Made by a program: the position numbers and the translations under genes
Shown here: piece after piece, positions 33,222-42,209 of the stretch
How the letters are laid out: the number at the start of each line of letters is the position of its first letter
Numbering within the stretch: position 1 is the stretch's first letter
Assembly: GCA_002342665.1 (NCBI GenBank)
Contig: DDQK01000025.1
Coordinates: 1 to 64,000 of the forward strand
Origin: Prevotella sp. UBA2444
GTDB lineage: Bacteria; Bacteroidota; Bacteroidia; Bacteroidales; Bacteroidaceae
DNA: 64,000 bases
Direction of reading: 5' to 3'
Notes under the pieces: generated by a model
What the model was told of the DNA's origin: nothing
Databases searched by the model: none
The model's input: only the letters and a program-made list of their open reading frames with translations

Positions 33222-34082
33222 TCAGAGGGGTAGGCAGGCAGTGAACGTGCCGGGGGCGGTGAAGGAGTCGAGGGAGACAGGAGCGGTGAAGGAGTCGAGG
33301 GAGACAGGAGCGGTGAAGAGTCCGAAGACACTGCTGCCACTGCCCGACATGGCGGCATAGACAGCTCCCATGGCATAGAGACGGTCCTTGATGGAAGCGA
33401 TCTCGGGATGGAGGGTGAAGACACTCTGTTCGAAATCATTGAAGAGCAGGGAGCGCCAGGTCTCCACCGGTTGGGAGACAATATCCCGACAGTTGCGTAG
33501 TGGGCGCTGTGGCCTGATGAGTGAGAAGGCCTCCTTGGTAGGTACAGGGATGTCGGGCCGTACGATGGCGATATGCCATCCACTCAGGTCGAGGGCGATG
33601 GGCTGTAGCCGTTCACCGATCCCTTCGGCATAAGCAGGACGGGGATGGATGAAGAAGGCACAGTCGGCTCCCAGTCGGGCCGCATAGTCGACCATCTGTT
33701 GTTCGGAGAGTCCGAGGGCGAACATGCGGTTGAGCAGGGTGATCATATAGGCACAGTCGCTGGAGCCTCCCCCCATGCCAGCCTGGGTGGGGATGCCCTT
33801 GAAGAGATGGGCGTGGATGCGTGGCAGGTCGGGGAAGTCGCCCTTCAGGAGCTGGTAGGCCCTGACAACGAGGTTACGCTGTTCGTCACCCTCGACGGGG
33901 ATGTTGGTCACTTTCAGGTCGCAGTCGACTGAGGAAGGAAACCGTGGATCCATCTCACAGACCTCGAGAGCATCCTTGATGGGAACGGGATAAAACACGG
34001 TCTCGAGGTTGTGGTAACCGTCGGGTCGCTTCTCGACCACGTTGAGACCCAGATTGATTTTTGCTACAGGAAATGATATCAT
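33222..34082 (-). CDS. ispE: 4-diphosphocytidyl-2-C-methyl-D-erythritol kinase
   Basis: A GHMP kinase of the non-mevalonate isoprenoid pathway; it phosphorylates CDP-methylerythritol. Key motifs are FPVAKINLGLNV at the start, DGYHNLETVF, and the ATP loop TQAGMGGGSSDCAY. The substrate motif begins at residue 6, so ATG 34082 must be the start. The normal end is near SGSGSSVFGLF; after it the protein carries a 9-residue tandem repeat, SLDSFTAPV twice, encoded by a 27-bp DNA repeat at 33255-33317. This tail lies outside the fold. The gene is divergent from dnaB with overlapping promoters. Confidence 0.95.
   Translation of the reverse strand: MISFPVAKINLGLNVVEKRPDGYHNLETVFYPVPIKDALEVCEMDPRFPSSVDCDLKVTNIPVEGDEQRNLVVRAYQLLKGDFPDLPRIHAHLFKGIPTQAGMGGGSSDCAYMITLLNRMFALGLSEQQMVDYAARLGADCAFFIHPRPAYAEGIGERLQPIALDLSGWHIAIVRPDIPVPTKEAFSLIRPQRPLRNCRDIVSQPVETWRSLLFNDFEQSVFTLHPEIASIKDRLYAMGAVYAAMSGSGSSVFGLFTAPVSLDSFTAPVSLDSFTAPGTFTACLPL
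33255..33317. repeat. 27-bp tandem repeat at the 3' end of ispE
   Basis: Two full units of GCGGTGAAGGAGTCGAGGGA plus GACAGGA (33255-33281, 33282-33308) and the first 9 bases of a third. The unit is nine codons, so copy-number changes would keep the frame and only change tail length. Confidence 0.9.
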
Positions 34083-34086
34083 GGTG

Positions 34087-34116
34087 CAAAGTTACGGTAT
34101 TTTTTTGTATTTCAAA
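34087..34116 (-). promoter_or_regulatory. Promoter of ispE, overlapping that of dnaB
   Basis: On the minus strand, TTTG (34116-34113), an 18-bp spacer, then TAACTTTG (34094-34087). Only 4 nt separate the box from the ATG, so a transcript from it would be leaderless or nearly so. Confidence 0.6.
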
Positions 34117-34134
34117 AAAAAAAGAGTAACTTTG
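34104..34134 (+). promoter_or_regulatory. Promoter of dnaB
   Basis: TTTG at 34104-34107, a 19-bp spacer, then TAACTTTG at 34127-34134, 21 bp before the dnaB ATG. It overlaps the divergent ispE promoter by 13 bp, so the two should compete for polymerase. Confidence 0.75.
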
Positions 34135-34155
34135 TGGCCGAAACATAAAACGCAT

Positions 34156-35715
34156 ATGGCAGAACAAGATAACAATAACCGACGCAGGCCCCGCCGACAA
34201 CAGCCTGTGGACAATAGTTACGGTCACCTCCAGCCCCAGGCCCTGGAGGTGGAGAAAGCCGTGTTGGGAGCCCTGATGATCGACAAGGACGCTTACGCCA
34301 TCGTCTGTGAGACACTGCGTCCAGACAGTTTCTACGAGCCCAGGAACCAGATGGTGTATGAGGCCATCCGCGACCTGGCCATCGAGGAGAAACCAGTAGA
34401 CGTGCTTACGGTGACCGAGCGCCTGGCGAAGAACGGCATCCTGGAGGAGATTGGTGGTCCGGGCTATGTGGCCGAACTGAGCTCGCGTGTGGCATCCTCG
34501 GCCAATATCGAGTATCATGCGAATATCATCGCCCAGAAGTCGCTGGCCCGTCAGTTGATCTCCTATACAGGTATGATCCAGACGAAGGCCTTCGACGAGA
34601 CGGTGGATATCGATGACCTGATGCAGGAGGCCGAGGGTTCGCTCTTCGAACTGAGTCAGCGCAACATGAAGAAGGACTATACGCAGATCAACCCCGTGAT
34701 CTCCCAGGCCATCAAGACCATTCAGGCTGCTGCTGCCAATACCGACGGACTGACGGGTGTGCCGACAGGCTATCACAAGCTCGACGATATCACTTCCGGG
34801 TGGCAGGCCAGTGACCTGGTGATCATTGCAGGGCGCCCTGCGATGGGTAAGACCTCCTTTGCCCTGTCGATGGCGAAGAACATTGCCGCAGACCAGAGAG
34901 TGCCGATGGCCTTCTTCTCGCTTGAAATGTCGAACGTACAGTTGGTAAACCGTCTGATCAGTAATGCCTGTGAGATAGAAGGCTCGAAGATCCTGAACGG
35001 ACAGTTGCAGCCCGATGAATGGCAAAGACTGGACCAGCGTATCAACACGCTGCTCGATGCTCCACTGTACGTGGATGACACGCCAGGTCTGTCGGTGTTT
35101 GAACTCAGTACGAAGGCCCGCAGACTGGTCAGGGAGCATGGCGTGAAGATCATCATGATAGACTATCTGCAGCTGATGAATGCCAACGGCATGCGGTTCT
35201 CCTCGCGCCAGGAAGAGGTGTCGACCATCTCCCGTTCGCTGAAGGGCCTGGCCAAGGACCTGGATATCCCCATCCTGGCACTGAGTCAGTTGAACCGTGG
35301 TGTGGAATCCCGCGAGGGACTGGAAGGCAAGCGTCCGCAGTTGTCTGACCTGCGAGAGTCAGGTGCTATCGAGCAGGATGCCGACATGGTGCTGTTCGTT
35401 CACCGTCCGGAATACTATCATATCTACCAGGATGACAATGGCCGCGATCTGCACGGTATGGCACAGATTATCATTGCCAAGCACCGTAAGGGAGCCACAG
35501 GCGACGTGCTGTTGACCTTCAAAGGCCAGTATACGCGTTTTGAGAACCCGGATGACAATCAGTTGGGACCTGTCTCACCTGCCGGAGGTGGAGAGATTGT
35601 GGGGTCGAAGATCAACGGGAGCAGTGAACCGCCTACATCCCCCGACTATGATCCGTTCAGCAATATCCAGATGCCTCCTCCACCGTCGGGCGGTGATGGC
35701 TCGGTACCATTCTAA
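34156..35715 (+). CDS. dnaB: Replicative DNA helicase
   Basis: A 519-residue hexameric replication-fork helicase. The N-terminal domain begins after a short basic tail (LQPQALEVEKAVLGALMID); the RecA-like motor has Walker A GRPAMGKTSFA, then FFSLEMSN, IIMIDYLQLM (Walker B) and LSQLNRGVESR. ATG 34156 is chosen because it follows the promoter; an in-frame ATG at 34042 lies upstream of the promoter. No intein is present. The C-terminus ends in a Pro/Gly-rich tail (MPPPPSGGDGSVPF). It converges on the gene at 35743 across a shared terminator. Confidence 0.97.
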   Translation: MAEQDNNNRRRPRRQQPVDNSYGHLQPQALEVEKAVLGALMIDKDAYAIVCETLRPDSFYEPRNQMVYEAIRDLAIEEKPVDVLTVTERLAKNGILEEIGGPGYVAELSSRVASSANIEYHANIIAQKSLARQLISYTGMIQTKAFDETVDIDDLMQEAEGSLFELSQRNMKKDYTQINPVISQAIKTIQAAAANTDGLTGVPTGYHKLDDITSGWQASDLVIIAGRPAMGKTSFALSMAKNIAADQRVPMAFFSLEMSNVQLVNRLISNACEIEGSKILNGQLQPDEWQRLDQRINTLLDAPLYVDDTPGLSVFELSTKARRLVREHGVKIIMIDYLQLMNANGMRFSSRQEEVSTISRSLKGLAKDLDIPILALSQLNRGVESREGLEGKRPQLSDLRESGAIEQDADMVLFVHRPEYYHIYQDDNGRDLHGMAQIIIAKHRKGATGDVLLTFKGQYTRFENPDDNQLGPVSPAGGGEIVGSKINGSSEPPTSPDYDPFSNIQMPPPPSGGDGSVPF

Positions 35716-35719
35716 GAAA

Positions 35720-35747
35720 AATAGGTTGCTCTTGCGGGCAACCTATT
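35720..35747. terminator. Bidirectional terminator between dnaB and the TPR/pseudo-protease gene
   Basis: AATAGGTTGC (35720-35729) pairs perfectly with GCAACCTATT (35738-35747) around an 8-nt loop, with A-rich and T-rich flanks on the two sides. It includes the stop codon of the minus-strand gene. Confidence 0.85.
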
Positions 35748-37419
35748 TATATTTCTCTATCAGCTGTTCGGCCTGGGGATCCCCCAGGTCCTTGGCTTTC
35801 TGCAGATTGGGTATGCCCTCCGTCTTATTGCCCTTGAGGCACTGTGCCAGACCGAGGAAAAGATAGCCGTCGCTGACATTGGCATCGACGGAGATACACT
35901 CACGGGCCGTGGAGATGGCCTCGTCGTAATGGCCTACACGGATCTCGAGCGATGCCTTTTCGGCATAGTAGAGTGTCTCTTTGGGTTCCATGGTGACGGC
36001 CCGGGAGATGTCGTTGAGGGCCTGTTGGTAGAGATGTCCCTCCAACTCCGCCTGATGACGGATATAGAAGAAGCGGGCATTCAGGTCGGTACTCATCAGT
36101 TGTTCGTAGTCGTTCATATCACTCACAGCCTCCCTGAATTTGCGTGCATCCATCTTGGCATTGGCCCGGGCCCAGAGGTAGGGAGCGGCCTGTTTGAGAT
36201 ACGGTTTGCTGAAGGTGGCCATGGTGCTGTCGAGCAGTGCAAGCATGGTTGTGGTATCCTTGAGCATCTCCTTGCAGCGGGCAGCGGCAAACCACATCTC
36301 AGCCTGGTCGAGATTCGACTTGGTGAGGTCGGTAAACACCTTGTAAGCCTCGTCGTACTGATGCTGAGCGAAGAGGATGTTACCTTCCACCTGACGGTAG
36401 GCAGGGAGAGGATTGGCCGATATAGCCTCACGGATCTCAGAGAGGGCCTTGTCCAATGACCAGCCGGCGTAGGGCTTGTCGCTGTTGTATACCTCCTTCT
36501 GATAGATGAGACGGGCATAGTTGAAGTGTGCATTATCCTTCGGCGATGCCACCTTGAGGGCCTGGTCCATGTCACGCTCCGCAGAGGCATAGTCGCCACT
36601 GGCGGCAGAGAGCTGGGCGCGATAGGTATAGCCATCAGGTTCATTGGGGAATTTGCGGATGAAGTCGTCCAGGAGTCCTGCATAGGCAACAGAGTCGGCA
36701 GAGGTGCTGGCCATGAAGATCATCAGGTTGGCATCCTGCAGGTTGTCGGGCAGTTCGGTCTTAATGGATGTCATACGGAGCGTAGGATCATTCAGACTCA
36801 GGCCGTTGACCTTGAGGGAGTCGGCAAAACGGGCACTGATGGCGTAGCTCAGCGAATCGGCGGCAGAGGCAGCTGGTTGGAGGATGCCAATCACCTCACC
36901 GTCCTCATTGAGCAGAGGACAGCTCACAGCCTGTTCGGGAGTGCGCATGGCGATGGTGTAGTAAGCATAATCATCCTGGAACTTCTCCGCCTTACGGACC
37001 AGACCGCCGGGCAGGTTCTTCGACTCACGATAGGGCAGGAGCCAGAGCGTGGTGCCCACAGACGCTGCGGACTGAGCCACGGTGAGGGGTTGTGACTTGC
37101 CATCGACGCGGAATTTAGCCACATCGTACATATCATTCGCCCCAATCAGTCCCGTGACTCTCATCTCCTTGCCACTGGCATCGATGACCGTAGCACGGGC
37201 AGCCCCCTTGAAGGGAGCAAAACTACTGACCGCCTCACCCTGGGCCCCCACGAAGAAGCCATTGCTGCTGGCGATGAGAGAACCGTCGGCAGCGAAGGTC
37301 TTGAGGGTGAAGACCGACTTGCCTGCCTTCTTGGCCCAGGAGGGCTGGGCCTTTGCCGTGGGAAGACAACATGCGACATATAAAGTGATCAGTGATAAAC
37401 TTATCAGGATTCGTTTCAT
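35743..37419 (-). CDS. Exported protein with a degenerate trypsin-like domain and TPR repeats
   Basis: A 558-residue protein with a signal peptide ending near AKAQ (residues 22-25). Residues 30-215 resemble a DegP/trypsin-like domain: SNGFFVGAQGEAVSSF, YDVAKFRV and CPLLNEDGEVIGIL. The catalytic His position (normally TNxHV) reads SSFAPF and the Ser position (GNSGSPL) reads AVSCPL, so protease activity is not expected. The second half is a row of TPR-like helical hairpins from about residue 240. The likely role is a periplasmic scaffold or chaperone-like adaptor. It is followed downstream on the same strand only by the terminator. Confidence 0.78.
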   Translation of the reverse strand: MKRILISLSLITLYVACCLPTAKAQPSWAKKAGKSVFTLKTFAADGSLIASSNGFFVGAQGEAVSSFAPFKGAARATVIDASGKEMRVTGLIGANDMYDVAKFRVDGKSQPLTVAQSAASVGTTLWLLPYRESKNLPGGLVRKAEKFQDDYAYYTIAMRTPEQAVSCPLLNEDGEVIGILQPAASAADSLSYAISARFADSLKVNGLSLNDPTLRMTSIKTELPDNLQDANLMIFMASTSADSVAYAGLLDDFIRKFPNEPDGYTYRAQLSAASGDYASAERDMDQALKVASPKDNAHFNYARLIYQKEVYNSDKPYAGWSLDKALSEIREAISANPLPAYRQVEGNILFAQHQYDEAYKVFTDLTKSNLDQAEMWFAAARCKEMLKDTTTMLALLDSTMATFSKPYLKQAAPYLWARANAKMDARKFREAVSDMNDYEQLMSTDLNARFFYIRHQAELEGHLYQQALNDISRAVTMEPKETLYYAEKASLEIRVGHYDEAISTARECISVDANVSDGYLFLGLAQCLKGNKTEGIPNLQKAKDLGDPQAEQLIEKYK

Positions 37420-37442
37420 ACCTATTTATTCTTTTTACCTTT

Positions 37443-39107
37443 TTACTTTTGTACCTTTAAGAGTTGTTTGGCATTCTGAATGGCAGCCTCAGAGACATCA
37501 CTGCCACTGAGCATCTGTGCAATCTCCGTGATGCGACGCTCGGAGGATAGTTCCTCCATCCGGCTGGTAGTGCCCTGAGGCGTCTCCTCCTTGGAGACCT
37601 TATAGTGGGTGGTGCCCAGGGCGGCAATCTGAGGCAGGTGGGTGATGCTGATCACCTGACGCTCGTTGCGCCCCATCTCCTGCATGATCTCAGCCATCTT
37701 CTCGGCAATCTTTCCACTGACGCCCGTATCTATCTCGTCGAAAATGATGGTGGGCAGTTTGACAGCCCCGCTGATCATGGCCTTAAGGGCCAGCATCACA
37801 CGGGCAATCTCACCTCCCGAGGCCACCTGTGAGACAGGTTGGAGTGGGGTGGAGGTGTTGGCTGAGAAGAGGAATGCGATACGGTCCTGTCCATTGCGCC
37901 CTAGAGCCTCGCGGGTCATCTGAACCTGGAACTGTACGTGAGGCATGCCTAAGGGCACGAGGCGCTGCAGCATCTCCTGTTCAATCTTCCGGGCTGCTGC
38001 CGTACGGAGTCTGGTCAGTTCGTCGGCAGACTGTTGACAAGCCTTACGGAGCTCTTCCTGTCGCTGTCGGAGGACGGCGAGTGCCTCGTCGCTATTCTCG
38101 ATATTGCCTAATTTTCGTTCCAGTTCATCGCGCAGTGCAATCAGTCCGGTGATGTTCTCTGCGTGGTATTTTTTCTCGAGGTCATAGATCTTGTCGAGCC
38201 TGGCATTGATGGCATCGAGTTCTGAAGGGTCGAAATCCACATCTTCAAGTCGTCCGTTGATGTCCTGGGCGATGTCCTTCAGTTCGATATAAGTACTGTC
38301 GAGGCGCTCGGTGAGTTCGGTCATGTCAGGATAGACCCGTTGGATATCACGGAGTGCAGAGATGGCGGTGCGCAGTGAGGTGACGATGCCCGTGCCATCC
38401 GCCTGTAGGGCATGATCGGCCGTAAAGAGGGCAGCCTTGATCTCCTCGGAGTGGGTCATGGTGTCGCTCTTCTGTTCGAGGTCCTCCTGCTCGCCTTCGG
38501 AGAGACGGGCATGATGGAGCTCATCAAACTGGAACTGGAGGAAATCGGCGTTCTGACGGTTACGCTCGATGTCTTCCTCGGCCTGGTGCAGTTCGGCTGT
38601 TACAGCCTGATAGTCGGCATAGGCCTGCTGATAGGCCGATAGTTGTTGTTCATCACTGGCGATGATATCTGCCACACTCAGCTGGAAGTCCTGTTTGTTG
38701 AGCAGCAGGTTCTGGTGCTGGGAGTGGACGTCGACCAGTTTGTCACCCAGTTCCTTGAGCATAGCCAGTTGTACCGGTGTATCGTTGATGAAGGCGCGGC
38801 TCTTACCAGAGGCCAGGAGTTCGCGTCGGATGATGCAGTCGCCATTGTCGTATTCGATGTCATTATCCGTGAAGAATGCTTCCAGACGATAGCGTGACAA
38901 GTCGAACTGAGCCTCGATGATGCATTTGTCTGTACCCGTCTTGATGGTCTTGGCATCGGCCCGTTGCCCCAGCAGAAGACCGATGGCTCCCAGGATAATA
39001 CTCTTGCCCGCACCTGTCTCACCTGTGATGACAGAAAAGCCGGGATAGAGGTCTATGTCGAGAATGTCGATGAGTGCAAAGTTCTTGATATATAAGTGTT
39101 TAAGCAT
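37443..39107 (-). CDS. recN: DNA repair protein RecN
   Basis: A 554-residue SMC-like ATPase that acts in double-strand break repair. It has an N-terminal LKHLYIKNFALIDILDID, Walker A ITGETGAGKS, a long central coiled coil (about residues 155-370), and at the C-terminus the LQPVSQVASGGEIARVMLALK signature with Walker B IIFDEIDTGVSG and ITHLPQIAA. Length is normal. It lies 26 bp downstream of porD in the same direction, an arrangement conserved in Bacteroidetes. Confidence 0.97.
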   Translation of the reverse strand: MLKHLYIKNFALIDILDIDLYPGFSVITGETGAGKSIILGAIGLLLGQRADAKTIKTGTDKCIIEAQFDLSRYRLEAFFTDNDIEYDNGDCIIRRELLASGKSRAFINDTPVQLAMLKELGDKLVDVHSQHQNLLLNKQDFQLSVADIIASDEQQLSAYQQAYADYQAVTAELHQAEEDIERNRQNADFLQFQFDELHHARLSEGEQEDLEQKSDTMTHSEEIKAALFTADHALQADGTGIVTSLRTAISALRDIQRVYPDMTELTERLDSTYIELKDIAQDINGRLEDVDFDPSELDAINARLDKIYDLEKKYHAENITGLIALRDELERKLGNIENSDEALAVLRQRQEELRKACQQSADELTRLRTAAARKIEQEMLQRLVPLGMPHVQFQVQMTREALGRNGQDRIAFLFSANTSTPLQPVSQVASGGEIARVMLALKAMISGAVKLPTIIFDEIDTGVSGKIAEKMAEIMQEMGRNERQVISITHLPQIAALGTTHYKVSKEETPQGTTSRMEELSSERRITEIAQMLSGSDVSEAAIQNAKQLLKVQK

Positions 39108-39133
39108 ATCCGTTAAATCTCAAATATAAATCA

Positions 39134-40033
39134 CTACTGACTGATCTTCTCCCAACTGCTACTCTGCGAGGCATTGATGGACATCAGCAGTTCGTTGATG
39201 GATTGTTTCTCCTTCTGTGTACCCTTACCCTTGTAGATGTTGACCAGCTCGTCTTTCTTGTAGTCTGTCCATATCTGGGGGAGCAGACTCAGGGGCTTGT
39301 TCTCATGGGCCTTCTTCAGGTTGGCTTCCAGGGCGGTGGATATCTCCGTACGTCCTCGCTCGGCATTATTTGCCATCTCGTCGAGTCCCTTGCGATAGTA
39401 GTCATACTGCAACTGTCGGAAGGGTTTCATCTGTTCGTCGAGATAGTCGTTGATGATGGCGAAGCGGTTGCGGGAGTCCTCGAAGGATTTCCATCCGGGG
39501 AATCCCAGATCCTGAGCATTGTTGACCAGATACATGCAGCGCTGCAGTATATCAGTGCCTCCCATGGGTGCGAAACTGTCGAGATTGAGACCGATGATGA
39601 GGTAGGCATAATAGGCGATGAGGGCCGTCAGCTGGTTGTCGATGGTCTCATCGTTGAAGTTCAGCTGGTCGAACTGTGCGAACTGGAAGTTGAACTGCGC
39701 ATCCCTATTATTGTATAAGGTGGAGGTGTAGCTGGAGTTGAAAACCGGACGGTTGGCCTGGATCAGGGCCGTACATTCGAAGGTGTTCTCCTCCCGTACA
39801 TATTTTGTGACGGTGATGTTCATCGTACACTGGATACGTTCATTCTCCTGAAACTGCAGGGCAGTCCACTGGCGGTCGTTGATAAACTGTTCCAGCGTCT
39901 GCTGCAGGTTGTCGAAGACGCTGGCATCCGTGCCCTGTATCTGGCTGTGGTTGATATTAACCTTTACTTGCAGCTCCTGGGCGTGGCCAAGAGCTGCAAG
40001 CAGGCATAGCAGTATAGTAGTGAGATATCTCAT
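39134..40033 (-). CDS. porD: Type IX secretion system protein PorD (DUF4835)
   Basis: A 299-residue periplasmic protein with signal peptide MRYLTTILLCLLAALGHAQE. The body fits DUF4835/PorD: VKVNINHSQIQGTDASVFDNL, then FINDRQWTALQFQENERI and YYAYLIIGLNLDSFAPMGG. PorD is needed for type IX secretion in Porphyromonas. It overlaps the exonuclease gene by 4 bp upstream and precedes recN. In related genomes a coaBC gene often lies between the exonuclease and porD; it is missing here. Confidence 0.92.
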   Translation of the reverse strand: MRYLTTILLCLLAALGHAQELQVKVNINHSQIQGTDASVFDNLQQTLEQFINDRQWTALQFQENERIQCTMNITVTKYVREENTFECTALIQANRPVFNSSYTSTLYNNRDAQFNFQFAQFDQLNFNDETIDNQLTALIAYYAYLIIGLNLDSFAPMGGTDILQRCMYLVNNAQDLGFPGWKSFEDSRNRFAIINDYLDEQMKPFRQLQYDYYRKGLDEMANNAERGRTEISTALEANLKKAHENKPLSLLPQIWTDYKKDELVNIYKGKGTQKEKQSINELLMSINASQSSSWEKISQ

Positions 40034-40887
40034 CCGTTCATCTTTGCCTCGCGCAGACGGATACGGGTCAGCACCTGTTTGGTGTTATAGGTGAAGTCGC
40101 CTCCCAGTATCCAGCTGTAGTAGCCAGGGTCAGAGCGGAGTACATCGACCACGGGGAGGCCCTTGTGCTTGCCGAAGTTGAACACCTCGATCAGACGAGG
40201 GTTACCCTCCTGGTCGAGCAGAGGCTTACCGTCAGGACCTTTCACCTCTCCCCAAACGATGCGTCCGGCAAAGTCTACGTTCTTGTTCATCTTCGAGAAG
40301 TCGGCGAGCATCTCCATATCGTTCTCAAGAACTTTCTCCGGGTCCTCATTGGCACCAGGAGCATACTTGTCGAGTTCACCCATCAGCACGCGATAGGTGG
40401 CTTCTGTGTCCTGGTCGGCCCGATGGGCTTCGAAATCCTCTTCCATCTTACGTCCGCAGTAGAACTTATAGGCGGCTGCCAGATTCCGGCGCTCCATCTT
40501 GTGGAAGATGGTCTGAGCGTCGATCATGCGGCACTTGGAGAAATCGAAGTCGATGCCTGCGCGGAGGAACTCCTCTGCCAGCAGGGGAATATCGAAGTGG
40601 TTGGAGTTGAAGCCGGCGAAGTCGCAGCCATTGAACTTCTCGCAGAGTTGGGGTGCAATCTGCTTGAAGGTAGGCTTGTCCTTCACATCCTCGTCGGAGA
40701 TGCCGGTAAGAGCCGTGATCTCTGGCAGGATGGGACGCTCAGGATTGATGAGTTCATTGCCTCGTTCCTCCTTTCCGTCGGGATACACCTTGATATACGA
40801 CAACTGGATGATGCGATCCTTCACGATGTCCAGTCCGGTTGTCTCGAGGTCGAAGATGACCAGTGGTTTTGTCAGATTCAGTTTCAT
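40030..40887 (-). CDS. DnaQ-like 3'-5' exonuclease
   Basis: A protein of about 285 residues. The N-terminal 190 residues are a DEDD exonuclease domain: FDLETTGLDIVKDRI (Exo I), AGFNSNHFDIPLL (Exo II) and HRADQDTEATYRV (Exo III, DEDDh). The C-terminal part (VFNFGKHKGLPVVDVLRSDP) is a small domain seen in Bacteroidetes homologues. It may act as the proofreading subunit of the replicase, or as a separate DNA/RNA trimming enzyme. Its place directly after dnaN supports a replication or repair role. Start at 40887 (MKLNLTKPL) is preferred; 40896 is possible. Confidence 0.9.
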   Translation of the reverse strand: MKLNLTKPLVIFDLETTGLDIVKDRIIQLSYIKVYPDGKEERGNELINPERPILPEITALTGISDEDVKDKPTFKQIAPQLCEKFNGCDFAGFNSNHFDIPLLAEEFLRAGIDFDFSKCRMIDAQTIFHKMERRNLAAAYKFYCGRKMEEDFEAHRADQDTEATYRVLMGELDKYAPGANEDPEKVLENDMEMLADFSKMNKNVDFAGRIVWGEVKGPDGKPLLDQEGNPRLIEVFNFGKHKGLPVVDVLRSDPGYYSWILGGDFTYNTKQVLTRIRLREAKMNG

Positions 40888-40917
40888 CAGGAACAATAAT
40901 AAGTGTCAGGTGAGAGA

Positions 40918-42042
40918 CTAGTCGTTGATGAGCATAGGCATCATCAGCATCAGCACATCCTGGTTCTCAGGCTGTTCCGATGGCAGTACGAGACCGGCGC
41001 GACTGGGATCGGCCAACTGTATAATCACTTCCTGACTGTCGAAATTGCTCAGGATCTCGATGAACGAGGAGCCCTTGAAGCCGATGCTCATAGGCTTGCC
41101 GTTGTATTCGCATGACATACGCTCGGTGGCAGTCTTTGAGAAGTCGTAATCCTCGGCATCCAACTGGAGGGTATTGTTCTCTACGTGGAAGCGTATCAGG
41201 TTGCTGCTGCCATTGGCGAATGGCTGCACACGGCGGAGGGCTGCCAGCAGACTCAGACGGTCGGCACGCAGTTCGTTGGGATTGCCCTGGGGAATCACAG
41301 AGTTGTAGTTGGGGTAGCGCCCCTCGATCAGTCGGCAGAGCACAGTACCGTCGCCGTAGTTGATCTCGGCGTTACGCTCATCGAAACGGATGGTCACGTC
41401 TCCACCGTCCTTGCCCAGGATATTGCGGAGCAGGTTAGCCGGCTTTTTCGGAAGGATAAATGATGCGGGCTGGTCGCTATGGATACTGAACAGTTTATTG
41501 CGTACCAACTTATGACCGTCGCTGGCCACGATTGCCAGGCATTCGGGTGTCAGGTCGAAATAGATACCGTTCATCACTGGGCGGAGCTCATCCTGAGCCG
41601 TAGCGAAGATGCTGCGGTTGACATTCTCTGCAAGCACGGTGTTGGGGATGGTTATGGTGTAAGCACTGTCGTTGACGCTCTGAGCCAAAGGATACTCATC
41701 GGCATTCTCTATGGGCAGGGAGAACAGACCGTTCTGATAGGAAATCTTCACGATGGCCTGTTCGATGCTTGCATCGAAGGTGATAGGCTGCTCGGAGAAT
41801 CCCTTGACAGCTTCGAGGAGGTCGTGGTTGCCGATGGCAAAACGGCCGTCGCCATCACTGTCAGTCAACTGGATGGCCGTGCGCATGGTGTTCTCGCTGT
41901 CGGAGGCAGTAAGTGTCAATGTCTGTCCGCTGATCTCAAACAGGAAATCGCCTAAGATGGGCAGGGCATTCTTGCTGTTAATTACTCTTGAGAGGGCGGT
42001 GAGTTTATTGCTCAGCGCTGTGCTAGATACTGTGAATCGCAT
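40918..42042 (-). CDS. dnaN: DNA polymerase III beta subunit (sliding clamp)
   Basis: A 374-residue ring clamp with three similar domains. The start MRFTVSSTALSNKLTALSRV, then PILGDFLFEI, and the C-terminal LVLPSEQPENQDVLMLMMPM are standard DnaN features. It tethers polymerase and other clamp-binding proteins to DNA. It heads the minus-strand row dnaN, exonuclease, porD, recN and is divergent from the SSB-like gene. No dnaA or oriC is nearby in the window. Confidence 0.97.
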   Translation of the reverse strand: MRFTVSSTALSNKLTALSRVINSKNALPILGDFLFEISGQTLTLTASDSENTMRTAIQLTDSDGDGRFAIGNHDLLEAVKGFSEQPITFDASIEQAIVKISYQNGLFSLPIENADEYPLAQSVNDSAYTITIPNTVLAENVNRSIFATAQDELRPVMNGIYFDLTPECLAIVASDGHKLVRNKLFSIHSDQPASFILPKKPANLLRNILGKDGGDVTIRFDERNAEINYGDGTVLCRLIEGRYPNYNSVIPQGNPNELRADRLSLLAALRRVQPFANGSSNLIRFHVENNTLQLDAEDYDFSKTATERMSCEYNGKPMSIGFKGSSFIEILSNFDSQEVIIQLADPSRAGLVLPSEQPENQDVLMLMMPMLIND

Positions 42043-42087
42043 AATCTTATAGTTTTTTGTTTCTTCTTACATTATTATTTATTGTGG

Positions 42088-42119
42088 CAAAATTACAAAA
42101 AAACGTTGTTATGAACAAA
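42088..42119 (-). promoter_or_regulatory. Promoter of dnaN
   Basis: On the minus strand, TTTG (42119-42116), a 20-bp spacer, then TAATTTTG (42095-42088). The dnaN ATG is 45 bp further on. Confidence 0.7.
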
Positions 42120-42209
42120 AAAATGCCGATAAATTTTCGTGTTTCAAACTATTTTTAGTAATTTCGCACCTTGAAACGAGAAAAAACAACAAATAAAAAC
42201 ATTTAAGCA

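Noticed and set aside
33157..33360. 67-codon plus-strand frame across the galE/ispE boundary
   Set aside because: It reads the ispE tandem repeat in antisense and spans a terminator hairpin.
33955..35139. 394-codon minus-strand frame over dnaB
   Set aside because: Antisense to dnaB and crossing the ispE/dnaB promoters; no domain seen.
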